From Phytophthora sp. 'mugwort' (taxonomy: Eukaryota > Oomycota > Peronosporomycetes > Peronosporales > Peronosporaceae), in assembly GCA_033558025.1 (NCBI GenBank), contig JAUCEF010000007.1:10044001-10108000 (forward strand): a stretch of DNA of 64,000 nucleotides. The letters run 5' to 3'. A program made the position numbers and the translations under genes. The notes below the pieces were generated by a model. The model did no database searches, was not told the DNA's origin, and saw only the letters and a list, made by a program, of their open reading frames with translations. Positions 30,836-42,693 of the stretch are shown piece by piece. The first letter of the stretch is position 1. Each line of letters starts with the position of its first letter.

Positions 30836-32632
30836 ATGCCACGCACGAAGCTGCTTGTGATTCTCCTGTCGCCCTTGTGGCTCAGTTTCGCTGTGTTATG
30901 GGGCATCCTGGGGCTGCTATTCACGATGCCAATGAGACGGGTAGCTGTACCCGCTTCTGTGCTGCTGTGGACGCCCTGGATGCTCGATCTTTGGGGGGCC
31001 CGGACGCTCCCCGTTCAAGTTCCAGTCACTGCGACGGCGTCTCTAGCTCTGAATCGCATCCTTCCCAAGAACCCGCTCCTGCATCTATCAGTCTGGATCT
31101 CGCTAGTGCAGTACATCGCATACTGCGCAATGACGCCTCAGGACTCGGTGCTGTGGTTCGCGGCGCTCGCCTGCTTCGTGTCAGCCTGGAGCTCGATGAG
31201 TTGCCTCAGACTGTGGCTGCCAGCGGACGATACCGTACTGCACGCAGTTGAGCACCAGATCTACGAGAGTTTCCTGAAAGATGCGTTTACACTCCACATG
31301 GTGGCTGGACTGGGGACGGTGCATGTGCCGTATACTGGAGAGAAGACAACAAATCCTCGAACGCTCGTGTTGGTGCACGGATACGGCGCAGGAAATGCCT
31401 TTTGGGGACCCGTAAGTTGAGTATAGCTTGGCGGTGAAGTTAAGAGGTGCTGGCTGCTCTAATGTGGGGATCTAATGTGGGGATGTTGCATGCAGATTCT
31501 GCGCGATCTTGCGAAGGTCTTTGATGTGGTACGTACAGCATTTATGGCGAATTTATCTTTCGGTGGCTTTATTTCTAGTAATTGGCTTGGCATCGCGCAG
31601 TATGTAGTGGAATGGAAAGGTATCGGACGGTCGCTGCGTCCTGTTTTCAAGCCAAAGAATGCTGCCGAAGCAGATGCGTTTTTTGTCGAGTCACTCGAGG
31701 AGTGGAGGGAGGAACTGAAGGTGAGTTTTGCAACTGGCAGTGTGGTTGTGGTACAGTGCTGAGAATCGCTGTGTGTTGCACGCTATTTTTCAGCTTGATA
31801 AGCTAATTCTCTGCGGGCATTCAATGGGAGCACTGTACGCAACATACTACGCTGCCAAGTATCCCAGGGCGTTAGAGCACGTGATCCTAGTTTCACCGGC
31901 CGGCGTCCATGCCTCGACACTGGCCAATTCAGAGCTTCCACTAAGTCGTCGGATTGCTCACGCGTTACAGCTGACTCCAATGGTGCGTGAATGACGACGA
32001 TCACGTTCGATACTTGCTAACAGGGTGAGATTAAAATTCTGTTGCTGTGTAGTCGGCAGCTCGCGGAATGGGTCCATTCGGCCCACGTTTGGTCCACTGG
32101 ATAGTGGAGAAGCGCGTTTCGTGGACGCCGCCCAGCAATGCAATCCGTACGGGTGAGTTGAGTATCGAGCTGTTCGCAAAATATTGTTACCATAATTGGG
32201 CCCTGAAGGCATCCGGAGACATTGCAGTGCATACGCACTTGCACCCGGTGAGTCCGATAGGATTTTGTGTGGTGGAGTTGGCAGTTTCGTTGATTTTGAC
32301 TCGTGATTGTGGCGCTGCTTCCTCAGGGTGCGGCTGCAAGGGGAACCCCATTGTCTGAGATCATCGTGCCAGAGAGGTGGGCGTTGCCCGTGACATTCAT
32401 GTATGGCGGTGGCCCGGACTGGATGCCAAAAGAGCACGGCAAAGCTGTAGTGGAGCGTCTTCAGAACGCCGATCGCTACGCCAGTTTCCGCGTCGTCCCG
32501 TTGTCGGGACACCAAGTATTTCTGGATAACCCGAGTGCTTTTAACCGCGTGCTCGTTGCGGCGGTGCACGACTGGGAACTCACATTGCTGAAAAAGCTTA
32601 AAGTAAGCCAAGGTGCTGGATTAGCGAGCTGA
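30836..32632 (+). CDS. Alpha/beta hydrolase, ABHD5/CGI-58/CLD1 family, membrane-linked (copy A)
   Basis: Six exons (30836-31411, 31496-31528, 31601-31720, 31794-31982, 32053-32247, 32327-32632) give 472 residues. Several hydrophobic segments precede the catalytic domain (residues about 5-30 and 75-125). The hydrolase fold has LVLVHGYGAGNAFW (oxyanion loop), EWKGIGRSLRP, the nucleophile elbow CGHSMGA (Ser253) and SGHQVFLDNP with the catalytic His433. His433 plus four residues plus Asp438 forms the H-X4-D motif of CGI-58, ABHD4 and yeast Cld1, which act on cardiolipin or lysophospholipids. Localisation is not visible, but the N-terminus suggests membrane insertion. It is a tandem duplicate of the gene at 33147-34910. 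Confidence 0.85.
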
Positions 32633-33146
32633 AACTAGCAGCGACGGACAACTAAGTCTGCGACGTACATACGTAGGCAAGAATACGAATACTTAGTCTT
32701 CATACTGCGACAGCAGGGCTCAGGTCGGACTACCGGTATCAACACGGACTAGATTTTTTCTTAGCAATGTTGGTAGCGTAGAGGCACGTTTCCGGTACGT
32801 TACAGCACAGTACTGTACTTCCTGATTGCTTAAGCAGGACCAGCGGTTACAAGATTGATTACGCTGGTCGTGTGATTGCTTAGCTACAGTAGTATATGTC
32901 TCGGTCTCACTGTGCTCAACACTATTTATAGTGTCAAAATATTATTTTATATAATTTTATTATACTTGAACAAGCACTCCACATGATGGATTGCCACAGG
33001 TTATACATTATAGATCGCAAAGCCAATGTCACAGAATGATGGTTCACTTCACATCGCGCCACTTCGAATGTCATTTGCGACGCCAAAAACGAATTTGCGG
33101 TCTTTTAGAGGCAGCAGCATCTCGACGCATCAGACTCGTGCTACCA
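32633..33146. other. Spacer between tandem ABHD genes
   Basis: 514 bp, AT-rich around 32930-32970. A second in-frame ATG at 33036 could add 37 residues to copy B, but copy A begins right at its hydrophobic segment, so 33147 is preferred as start. Confidence 0.35.
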
Positions 33147-34910
33147 ATGCCATTCAGCTCAGAGGAGCCGTCATCTCCTCGACAACCCGGACCGCTTACG
33201 TTCCTGCGCTCGCCAGGATTCCGCCTGACGCTTCTGGTACTCACGCCGTTCTTCGCGCTGTTGCTAACACTCTGGGGCCTCATCGGTCGTCTCCTCACTC
33301 TCCCTTCCAAGCCTGTAGCGGTCGCAGCGCTCATCGTTACGTGGGTTTTGTACCTCTGCATCCCGCACATTCCCCTTCGCTTGCTGGACTGGCCCCTGGT
33401 CATCACACTAGGGCTCGCTATCCTCTCGCAATTGCCGCGACACAACAGCCACGTCGCTCATGGCGTTGTGACGGCGGCACTCGTGGTCTACGCTGTCATC
33501 CGCGTGAGTATCACAAGTCTGGAGAGCGGCAGCACCGAAAAGTCCATTGTGGACGCGCTGGCAGTGCTTTGCTGTCTCTTCCCAGTGTGGCTGTCCGTTT
33601 GCAACTTGCATTTGTGGCTGCCGTCGGATTTGACGGAGCTGGAGAAGGTCGAGAGGAAGATTTTTGAACAGTTTATCATCACGGACTTCAAGCAGACGAA
33701 GGTTGCAGGTCTTGGTACGATTCACGTACCATATTGTGGCGACGACAAGCAGCTCCCGCCGCGGAACCTGGTGTTGGTGCACGGATATCTCGCAGGCAAT
33801 GCCTTTTGGACGGCTAATTTACAGACTCTCGCGAAGGCGTTCAACGTGGTACGTTCATTATAATCTTGTCGTGGTGTGGGAAGTTGAGGCTGACATGAGG
33901 TAATTTCTTGCAGTATGCTGTTGAGTGGAAAGGAATTGGACGCTCCGACCGCCCGAAATGGCGTCCAAAGACCGATGAAGAGATGGATGACTTCTTTGTG
34001 GAGTCACTAGAAGACTGGAGGCGAGAGCTTAATCTCGATCGCTTCATTTTATGTGGTCACTCAATGGGGGTTCGTTGACCATGACGATTTTGCCTTGAAG
34101 TTGAGATTCATACTGACATGTTGATACGCGTGCCATCGATAATTAGGCCATATACAGTACCTACTTTGCCGAGAAATACCCGCAACGAATTGAGCACCTT
34201 GTCTTGATCTCTCCGGCGGGAGTTAACAGCAGCGACCTAAATCAAGAGGACCTTCCTTCATTTCTAAAGTTCACGGCGCTGTTCTATATCACTCCAATGG
34301 TGCGCAACATCACTCGCTTCATGATTTCAGTGTGTATTGGTTTTTTACACTTGTTTTGCTCGTTTAGAGTGCAATTCGATTCGCTGGCCCTCTAGGCCCG
34401 GGTCTGGTTCGGTGGTCCTGGCGACAACGGATCAAATGGACGCCGGCTACAAACATCGTTCGATCAGGGGAGGCGGACTTTGGTCTCATTACAGATTATT
34501 GCTACCACAATTGGGCCCTCCAGGCCTCGGGCGACATCGCGTTCTACACACACTTGCATCCGGTAAGTCTTATACAAAGGTGGCATGCGCAGTGTACTAA
34601 AGCCATTTTGCCAATTCAGGGAGCAAGTGCAAGACGCCGAGCATTGGACAGCATCCTTACCCCAGAGAAGTTTCACGTCCCTCTGACCATTATGTACGGA
34701 GGTGGCATGGACTGGATGAATTCGGAATACGGTGAGGCGGTCGTTCGCCGGATGGAAAATACCCAATATGCCGTTTTCAGCCTGGTTCCTTTGTCGGGTC
34801 ACCAGGTGTTCATGGACAATCCAAGCGACTTCAACCAGATGCTAATCCAGGCGGTGCATGACCAGGAGCATGCGGCAGCATCATTCAACTTACGACCAAC
34901 TGGCCAATAG
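33147..34910 (+). CDS. Alpha/beta hydrolase, ABHD5/CGI-58/CLD1 family (copy B)
   Basis: Five exons (33147-33848, 33914-34069, 34147-34299, 34368-34562, 34620-34910) give 498 residues. It parallels copy A throughout: N-terminal hydrophobic helices, LVLVHGYLAGNAFW, EWKGIGRSDRP, CGHSMG (Ser284), ISPAGVN, the NWALQASGDIA segment and SGHQVFMDNP (His463, H-X4-D). Intron positions differ: copy B lacks the two introns that in copy A interrupt the regions after NAFW and before the CGHSMG strand, and it has one directly after GHSMG that copy A lacks. Both copies are complete and look functional. The donor of the intron after GHSMG is GTTCGT, weak but in phase. Confidence 0.85.
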
Positions 34911-35201
34911 ATTTGGTATGGAATCGAATAATACCCAGAAGCGAACGCATGTGGTAGAAATGTTCATCATGTGGTTGGCTCTCTTTCGCATGCTTGCAGA
35001 TATTTTTACTATTCAACAACAATGCGGATCTCTTTGCGACTGTCAGATGGACGGGAGAGCAAGTCAAGTTGAGGAGAGCCATCTTACGTGTGTTGCGTTC
35101 CATACCATGTTCAAGCTCGGATCGCACTGACCGGCATCTCCACACACTTTGCATTCTGCAACTTGCAGCTTCAGAGTCCACAACCCACAAACATCCTTGA
35201 T

Positions 35202-36371
35202 ATGGCGAACCACAGCGACGACGAGTGGAGCCTGGTGAGCGACAACGACGAGGTTTTATCGGACTTGAGCTACGACGAGGTGGATCCCGAACCTGAAATC
35301 CAAGTGGAGTCGGACCCAGCATCGACAGTGTCTAAGACAGAAGCTTGTGTTGCAACTGGCGATGAAGTTGAGGTGTCAAACGTGGAGGGAGAATCAGCAG
35401 CCGTGTTCTCTCTTCTCTCTGATACGAGCACCTCCGAACGCTCAGCCGCGGGGTACTCTCGTCAAATTCGTGTTTCATTGTTCTCGCCAGCACATCAAAA
35501 TTGGCTTGTCGGTTCTTCTCCTCGATGCTTCTCAGCTCCGTCGATGGTCGTATCTCCTAAACACGACATTAAGTTAGCGTTCTTTGGGTCAGAAATCCGC
35601 TCCAAATCGTTCCCCGAACGCCTACGAGCTATCACTGTAACCAAGCGGCCACTCCCGACGCCACCAAAGTTCACCGAAGTCACACCTTTCAAGCAGGATC
35701 AATCCACTCAAACTGACATGGAAGTCACAGCTGCCGACGAACTTGAATCTCGTGCGACGCTACTTCGCGATGCACTCGATCGGTCCATGACGATGGCCAA
35801 CCAACTCCGTGTCAAGTCCCAGGACAACGAGCGACTTTCGTTCCGCATCGCGGAATTAGAGAGCGTGGCTGATCAAGCAGAACAGAAGTCTCGACGTCAC
35901 GAATTGAAGATCAAGATGAACGAACGCCGCTTGGCTCTTGCCAAGCAGCAGGCCAAGCTCATTGCTGAGTACCAAGACAACCTGAAGACAATTAGTGAAA
36001 GTCTCAGACGGGAAAACGCCCAATTGGGGGGGGCGGCTCAGAATGCCACCCTGCGAGGAGAGGACGAAGCTTTGGCTGCACGCAGCTTGGACGAGCTTGA
36101 AGAACTGGAGACTATGCTGATAAGCGGCATGGAGAATGTTCGTGCTGCTATCCGGACCATGTACCGAGCAGCCATGCAGAAACGCCATGAAAAAGAGGTC
36201 TGCGTCGTGTGCTTCGAAAAACCGGTAGCTGTGGTTCTTCTCCCCTGCCGGCACCAACTTCTCTGCGAATCGTGCGCACTGCGTGTGACAGTTTGCCCTA
36301 TCGACCGCCAGGACATTCATGACAAAGTCCTTACCTACGGCCTCAACGCCTACACAGACTACGACAACTAG
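35202..36371 (+). CDS. RING-finger protein with N-terminal ATG8-binding-like motif
   Basis: Intronless, 389 residues from the ATG at 35202 (frame open to 35088, no better start). The very N-terminus reads SDDEWSLVSDNDE: an acidic-flanked W-x-x-V core (Trp9, Val12) of the LIR/AIM type. The middle is acidic then disordered. A coiled coil runs at about 190-320, and a C-terminal RING follows at about 334-370 (CVVC, LPCRH, LCESC, CPIDR). In the last zinc pair the second Cys is replaced by Asp (CPID in place of CPxC). Asp can bind zinc in some RINGs, for example RBX1. Probable E3 ubiquitin ligase; the target is unknown. An eight-G run at 36026-36033 lies within the coding frame. Confidence 0.8.
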   Translation: MANHSDDEWSLVSDNDEVLSDLSYDEVDPEPEIQVESDPASTVSKTEACVATGDEVEVSNVEGESAAVFSLLSDTSTSERSAAGYSRQIRVSLFSPAHQNWLVGSSPRCFSAPSMVVSPKHDIKLAFFGSEIRSKSFPERLRAITVTKRPLPTPPKFTEVTPFKQDQSTQTDMEVTAADELESRATLLRDALDRSMTMANQLRVKSQDNERLSFRIAELESVADQAEQKSRRHELKIKMNERRLALAKQQAKLIAEYQDNLKTISESLRRENAQLGGAAQNATLRGEDEALAARSLDELEELETMLISGMENVRAAIRTMYRAAMQKRHEKEVCVVCFEKPVAVVLLPCRHQLLCESCALRVTVCPIDRQDIHDKVLTYGLNAYTDYDN

Positions 36372-36505
36372 ATCGTCCAGTGAGTTGTGTTGCTCCAACA
36401 CGAACAAAGCTTCGTATTTTTTTCGGTTTATTGTTTCAACAAACGAATGAAATCTCATCCTGTTTTACGTATTTTGCTGTTGCTGCTACAAAAGAGCACG
36501 ACAGT

Positions 36506-37238
36506 CTAGTCGAACATGCCATTGTAGAACTGCAACAGCTGCTGCCGACTCCTTTGATTCTGCAAGTCTGCGGCCGATCGATCCAGCTTCCGCTTAATTT
36601 TCTTACCTGAGATGGCGCTGCGTACGGTGTCCGAGTCAGACGACGAGGACGACGACGAGGACGACGACGAGTCGTCATGATGCCTACTGCCCCGGCTCCT
36701 CTTGTGCTTCTTCTTGTGATATTTTTTCTTCCTTTTCTTCTTGGACTCGGCCGACTTGCGCGTCTTGTCCTCAGAGCTGCGGTGTTTCCTCTTCTTCTTT
36801 GAGTGGCGCGAGCTCCTCTCCTCCTTTCTGCTACTGTCGCTTGAAACCGAGCTGCTCCGGCTCCGAGACGACGAAGAGTCCGACGACGACAAGATGGAGC
36901 CGCGGTGTTCGCGCCTCCGTCTGTGGATGCGGCTATGAGGCGAACGCGAACGATGGCGCTCTCGCCCTCTCGATCGGTGATCGGAGCGGCTGGTGCACAG
37001 TAAATGATAAGTGATGTTAATAACCAACTATTCAGGTTCAGGGGGGGAAGCAGCAGACCTGGTCGATCGCTCCTTTAATCTTGAACGGGATCGCGACCGG
37101 GCGCGAGAGCGCTCCGGAGACTTGCTTCCTACTCAGAGTGATGTCGTTCACGTCCTGATCGTCGTTAGTATGGCTGCTTGGCTTGGGAGATACGCGGCAA
37201 GATACACCAAACTTACCACTCCGACGAACGCGAACCAT
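36506..37238 (-). CDS. Small RS-rich nuclear protein, three exons
   Basis: Exons 37217-37238 (22 nt), 37059-37128 and 36506-36989 join to 191 residues starting MVRVRRSGSKSPERSR. The sequence is almost wholly Arg/Ser dipeptides, then Lys-rich blocks and a run of Ser, ending with a more ordered tail (KIKRKLDRSAADLQNQRSRQ, QFYNGMFD) that is the likely conserved part. The two small 5' exons encode RS repeats continuous in style with exon 3, which supports the splicing chosen. It probably acts in pre-mRNA splicing. Family not named with certainty. It converges with the RING gene, 134 bp away. Confidence 0.7.
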
Positions 37239-37293
37239 TATTGCTTTTTTGTTAATGTAAAATTTAATCTAATTATTAAAACAGTTGCTACTA

Positions 37294-39089
37294 ACGGAAA
37301 TTCCCGAATAATACCCTCTACCCGAATAGTACCCTCTCAGAGTAACTTCACCGTAACTCTAGAGTAACCTTACGTAACCTCGCCTGCAGTAGCCACCCCA
37401 GCCACCAACCATCTCACCAGAGGCTGCCTCGCTTGTCAAACCTGTTACACCCAACCACTCGTGCAGTCTGCATTGTCTTTCCATCCCCCAGCGCTTCCTC
37501 ATTCGGCAAAATGCCTACAAAAATCCCAATCAGCATCTGGCGCAAGCAAGAGGTCCTTCGGTGGATCAAGGAGGACGACGATGGCGTCCCAGCGCGAGCC
37601 ATCAAGCACTTCAGTGCGAGGGGATGGAAGCTAGACGGTGGCAGCGTCCGCCGCTGGTGTCGTGACCGTGAACAGCTGCTAGCTGCTGATCCGGCTAGCA
37701 AACGCCATGCAGGAGGTGGGCGGCGTCCTCTTTCCGGCGCAATGGAGGAGGCTCTCTGCGATGAGGTGTAGCAAAGCGGCTCAAAAAAAAGGAGAAGGTT
37801 ACATGTGCGTGGATTGGCCATATGGCCAGGGTAATGTTCGCGTGTCAGGAGACCACCAGCGCCAGCCCTCAAGGCTTCGTGGCCTTCCCACACTGGATTA
37901 CGGGATTTATGCGGCGTTATGGGCTGTCCCTCCGGCGGCGCACCAATCTATCAACGCTCAGTGACGACAAGCTAGTGGATCGTGCCGTTTCCTATATGAC
38001 GTTCCTGCAAAGTGCGAAGCCCACCATGGACCTGCACCGAACGATATTGATGGATGAAACGGCCGTTTATTTCGAAGTCGCGCGAAATAAAACCGTGGAC
38101 ACATCGGCAGTCGCCATGTTGTGGTCCGCGCTTTCGTCCATGTGGATTTCGGCGGTACTTGCAGTGACAGCAGCGGGTAAAAGCTTCCACCACTTCTGAT
38201 ATGGAAAGGCAAAGCTTTGCCTTCGTTTGACAAGATTGGTGGCGTTTATGTGGCTCACCAGCCACGCGCGTGGGTCGACAATAAGCTCTTGGAACGCTGG
38301 ATCGATCTCGCATTCCCGCTGTCGACACATGTGAAGGGAAGCACCTCGTTTGGGACTCCATGCGTGCGCACATCTCCAAGGAGGCGAAGGCTAAGCGTGC
38401 TGCTCGGAGCGTGAGCATGTGTGTTATTCCTGGGGGTCTGGCGCCGTACCTGCAAGCAGGCGACATCGGCATCTACAAGACGTTCAAGGACCTGCTGTAC
38501 ATGGAGATCAATGTGTGGAAGGAGAGCGATAAGGTCGAGTACACGCGGTTCGGCAACCGTCGCATGCCGTCTGTAGGAGTTGTCTGTGGATGGGTCAAGA
38601 AGGTGTGACACTGACTGTGAAACGGTGGCCAATTCAGTCGCTTCAGCAGGCTTTGCTGACCACTGTATGGACTGGCCTGTTGCGCGGCACGACGTGTACG
38701 GAGATCGGTTTCGTGAGAAGTGGGAGGCCTCGAAGGAAGCCGAGCAAGACGAGGGTGACTTTAACCTCGACGAGCTTCATGACGCCCTTGATGACATTAC
38801 TCCGATTAACGAGTAAGCACGGCAAAAGTAGACTGTAATACTGTGTTTTACTCTTTGTGATCACAAGTAATACAGTGCAACCCTTTGTGCTCACGAGTAA
38901 CTACAAAAAGTTTTTATTTTCATGCAATTTTAAAGGTAACCAAGTGTGCTTGGACACGTAGCTCAGATGGTTTTTACTCTTTAAATACGATTATAATTAC
39001 TATCTTTTAGGCGCTAATTAGTGTAACCCTTTGTGAGCAGGTGGGGGTACAATTAAATAGTACCCGGGGTATTATTCGGGAATTTCCGC
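37294..39089 (+). mobile_element. Pogo/Tigger-type DNA transposon A, decayed
   Basis: About 1.8 kb with terminal inverted repeats CGGAAATTCCCGAATAATAC (left, from 37295; right complement ending 39088) and flanking TA (37292-37293, 39090-39091). It carries a frameshifted DDE transposase. Its right TA is also part of the left target-site duplication of the Harbinger element that follows. Confidence 0.8.
37511..38816 (+). pseudogene. Pogo/Tigger transposase, frameshifted
   Basis: Starts MPTKIPISIWRKQEVLRWI (helix-turn-helix), then continues over at least four frame changes: 37822-38199 (HRTILMDETAVYFE, first catalytic Asp), 38217-38414 (KGKALPSFDKIGGVY), 38360-38608 (MRAHIS, IPGGLAPYLQAGDIG, later DDE segment) and 38580-38816 (acidic C-terminus DDITPINE). 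The pattern is the DDE_1/CENP-B-like family. Dead copy. Confidence 0.8.
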
Positions 39090-39150
39090 TAGAGAGGTTT
39101 CGAAATTGCCTTTTCACTGCTATTACCCTCACAGCCCGTGCTTGGTGGTA

Positions 39151-41086
39151 CCGTATTGTCGTAGGCCTAGGCGTCGTTTACTGCTAAGGGTCAGCAGCAA
39201 ACCGACCAATTAAAACTAACGATCTTACAGCAGATGGTATATTACTAACGCTACTGAATGAGGTTATTTTAGGCTCTCCCACAGATAAAAGAGCGGCCAC
39301 GTAGACCAGTCCATGCAGTACTTTCAAGAACCGCCCCCATATGACAGAAGAATGGGCCGCCCTCGCATCAATGGCCAGGGAAGAAGCGAAAGTCGTATAA
39401 GCGAACGGCTGTGTCATATTCACACAAAAGAGACGTCCTGGAGTACATTGAAACTGGCCGGAACCTCGACGAAACCATCGCACATTTCTATGGGAAGCTG
39501 AAAAGCAGTGACATTCGTGCTAAGAAGAAACAGATTAACAAGTGGGTTAAACAGTCCGCCACTATCCAGGCAGCATGTGCCTCCGGCCGCGGACGCCAGC
39601 AAAATCTACTTAATCTCGGTGAAGCAACTGTTTTGTCAAAAAATGCTGAAGAAGGGCTCGTCATTTGGCTGAACTCGCTTCGGAAGGATGGAGCCTCTCT
39701 CTCAAGGCGGATGCTACAGCTTCAATCAAAAGAAGTAGCTGCTGAAAATGGTCTGGGCACAAAATTTGCGGCGTCACCGACCTGGATAAAATTGTTTATG
39801 CGACGTCACAAGCTCTCGCTTCGTGCACGTACACGACACGGACAAACGACGCCCTAGGACGCCCAAGCTGCAACAAAATCGTTCCGTGCACTGGTGTTGC
39901 AGACAATAGTGGAAAAGAAGTGTGTACAAGTGTATAATGCTGATCAGACAGGTATACCCTTCCTATATTCTTTTTATTGATTTTATTGCTAATTAAAACT
40001 TGGTTTAGCTATATTTTTTGAATTCTTGCTTAAACAGACCATATCAAAACGGGGTGTTAAGACTGTTTGGGTCAAGTACTTAAATAAAGAAAAAGCAAGG
40101 GCGACAGCGATGGTTTTGGCTGACTGGGAGGGTAACGGATTGGTTGCATTTCTTGTAGTTAAGTGCGCTCCATCGACCATCCCACAAAAACGCGACGAGA
40201 ATGACGAGCTGCTTCATGGGTTCAGTCCAACCATGTGGAATCGTGAAATTCGCTCGCTACAAGAACGTACTGGCTGCCAGATTTACGGTAATAGGTGTGC
40301 CTGGTGGAATGAAGATATATCAGTGGAATTTCTGCGATTTCATTTCGCTGAGCGCCCCACGAGAGACGACAATATCCTACTGCTATGGGATGATTTTAGT
40401 GGTCATTGGACCACTGAAGTTAACGATTATGCTGTGTCGATTAATCGTGGTTCCTCTCAAAGTACAGCCAAGGTACACGTATGTCTGCCGGTTGGCAGAC
40501 ATATCGTGGAATAAACCTCTGAAAGCTCGTATATGTGCTATGTAGATTAATAGATTGCGAAGCCAACTTGTTGCTTATCGTGCCGGAGAATCGAAGCGGC
40601 AGCAGAAGCGTGAGGCCCTCGAGACCGAGATTACACGTGCTCGTAAGAATTTGGTCCAAAAGGAAGCAGATATCGAGCTTCGAGCATTACATACAGAAGA
40701 TCCGTTTAAACGCAAAGCACCAAACTGGGTGGAAATTGCTGAGTGGGTGTAGCATGCTGGGACGAACTATCAACACAGACAATTGTGAGTGGATTTGACA
40801 TGTTTGGCATTTTGAATGACACGCGAACACCACACGACGTCGTTGATATTTATCAGATTGATAACAGCATTGTTGAAGAGATGGAGAACTGCAACCTTGC
40901 CGACGGGCAAGTTGACTCGGACGATGATATCGGATCAGGTGACGATTCAAGCAGCGATAGCGAAGAGGACTAACTATTGAAGTATCGGTAAATTGTAATA
41001 CACCCTTTAGCAAATCCATGATTTAAATGCATTAATGGTTTGCCATCCTTGCTATTGAAGTGACGCCTAGGACTACGACAATACGG
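39151..41086 (+). mobile_element. Pogo/Tigger-type DNA transposon B, inside Harbinger A
   Basis: About 1.9 kb. Inverted repeats CCGTATTGTCGTAG and CCTAGGCGTC (one mismatch between them) form both ends, and TA flanks at 39149-39150 and 41087-41088. It interrupts the left terminal region of the Harbinger element. Confidence 0.85.
39411..40973 (+). pseudogene. Pogo/Tigger transposase, stop and frameshifts
   Basis: N-terminal helix-turn-helix region from SHKRDVLEYIE, then WIKLFMRRHKLSLRARTRHG. A premature TAG at 39855-39857 lies in a frame that continues DAQAATKSF and VYNADQT. After an AT-rich stretch it resumes at KQTISKRGVKTVWVKYLNK, then LLLWDDFSGHW (catalytic region), a frame change near 40440, DISWNKPLKARM, and an acidic tail SGDDSSSDSEED. 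CENP-B-like DDE transposase, inactive. Confidence 0.82.
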
Positions 41087-41195
41087 TAGTGAAAGCCATT
41101 TCGATTTTTTTAGATTTCGGAAGTTCACTTACCCTCACATCTTGCCTACCGCAGAATACTCAACAAGCGACTACTGTTCACTATGGTACGGTGAG

Positions 41196-42665
41196 ATGAG
41201 TGCCGTCGACGCAGCAGAAGCGATAGTACCAAGCTTCAATGTCCGCGCACTCGCCACGTCTGCCCCAAGCTCTGCATCACCGGCGCCGTGTCTTAAGCGC
41301 AGCGCATCCGAAGCACCAACAGCGTCGCTCTCCAGGCGTAGCGCTGCCATTATGCTGTCTCTGAGCGGGTACGGTTTTGCGTGCGTCTTTCTCGATGTAG
41401 TATATATTCTCACGGAGCTGTTGCTCGCGGCAGACTGCGCTTGACGCAGAGCGAGGCACTTGAGCTTCTCGCCGTGCTCGTCCAGTACGGGGAGGAGAAC
41501 ACGTGGCTGGAGCGGTGGTGGCCGGTGCCGTGCACGCACCCGAGCGGCCTCTAATCCCGGCTATTCGGTTCAACCTGCTCGCGTGCACGGACGCGACGCT
41601 GAGCGCGACTTTCGTTTTCCTGTGGGCGGTATCCTCCGGCTTGTTGCGCTGCTGCGCCTTCCGGCGGTCATCATCACTGAGCGTGGTGACCGCTTCTCTG
41701 TGGAGGAGGCCATGTGCATTTTACTGTACCACCTGAGCTATCGTCGACGGCTTTACGACATGGAGAGCAAGTTCGGCCGCGCGAGCTGCACGTTGTCGTG
41801 TATTGTTCTGTCCATGCGTGCGCACAAATGCTATTGCTCACTACATCATTGCTGTAATGAGGTTCCGATAATTGCATTGTGTTGTTGTAGTGAACATCAT
41901 AGACACCGGGATAGAAGGGAGGCTTTACTTCCGCAAGAGGCTCATTAGTGAGCGAATCCAATCGTACTGTTCTGCAACCTCAACACGAGCTCCTGTTACT
42001 AAGGTGTTTGCTTTCCCAGATGGACTAAAATTCCTATATATATGCCGGCCGAGTGCACGTGCGCGGCGGCGCGCTGAGAACTTCCAAGCCCACGTCTGTA
42101 GCGGCCACAAAAGAGTTCACTGCATCATCTACCAAGGTATATAGTCCTTCAATGTAGCCATGTTATCGTATGCAAGTGCACCTCTTCTGACAAGTGCATC
42201 TCTGCTGACTACGCAGGGCTTATGGCCCCGGATGGCTTATGCATTCACTTCTGGGGGCCATACGAAGGGCGCCGCCACGATAGCACTGTGTTTGCGGCAA
42301 GCAAATTGCTTCCATATTTCGAGGATAACGATCACATCTTTGCTGGGAAGACCATCTTTTGGGACCCAGCGTACCCTTTGAGCAAGTACTGTGTCACTGG
42401 GTTCAAATCTGCAGTTCTAACAATTCACCTGCGCATTTTCAATCGAGGAATGAGTGCTGTGCGCACATCTGTCGAATGGAACTTCAAGATCATGAAGACT
42501 ACTTGGGTTTTCATTTCGTATGCAAAGGGACTCAAGATTCAGCTGAGTCCAGAAGCCAAATATGTGCGTGTTGCCATGTTCCTCACGAACTGTCAGACGT
42601 GCTTTCGTGGAGGCATCCAGATCAGTTTACAGCCTCGATCGCTAGAGGACTACCTAGAGGACTAA
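41196..42665 (+). pseudogene. PIF/Harbinger DDE transposase, decayed
   Basis: Several frames carry pieces in order: LTQSEALELLAVL, LLACTDATLSATF, FRFPVGGILRLVALLRLP and FSVEEAMCILLYHLSYRRR (N-terminal helix-turn-helix-like region). Then come YSGHKRVH-like SGHKRVHCIIYQ (about 42096-42134) and MAPDGLCIHFWGPYEGRRHD with FWDPAYPLSKYC (catalytic core). Frameshifts and possible introns (near 42140-42217) interrupt it. Start is uncertain. Confidence 0.7.
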
Positions 42666-42693
42666 GCCACAAAGTAAAACTAGCAGATTATGC

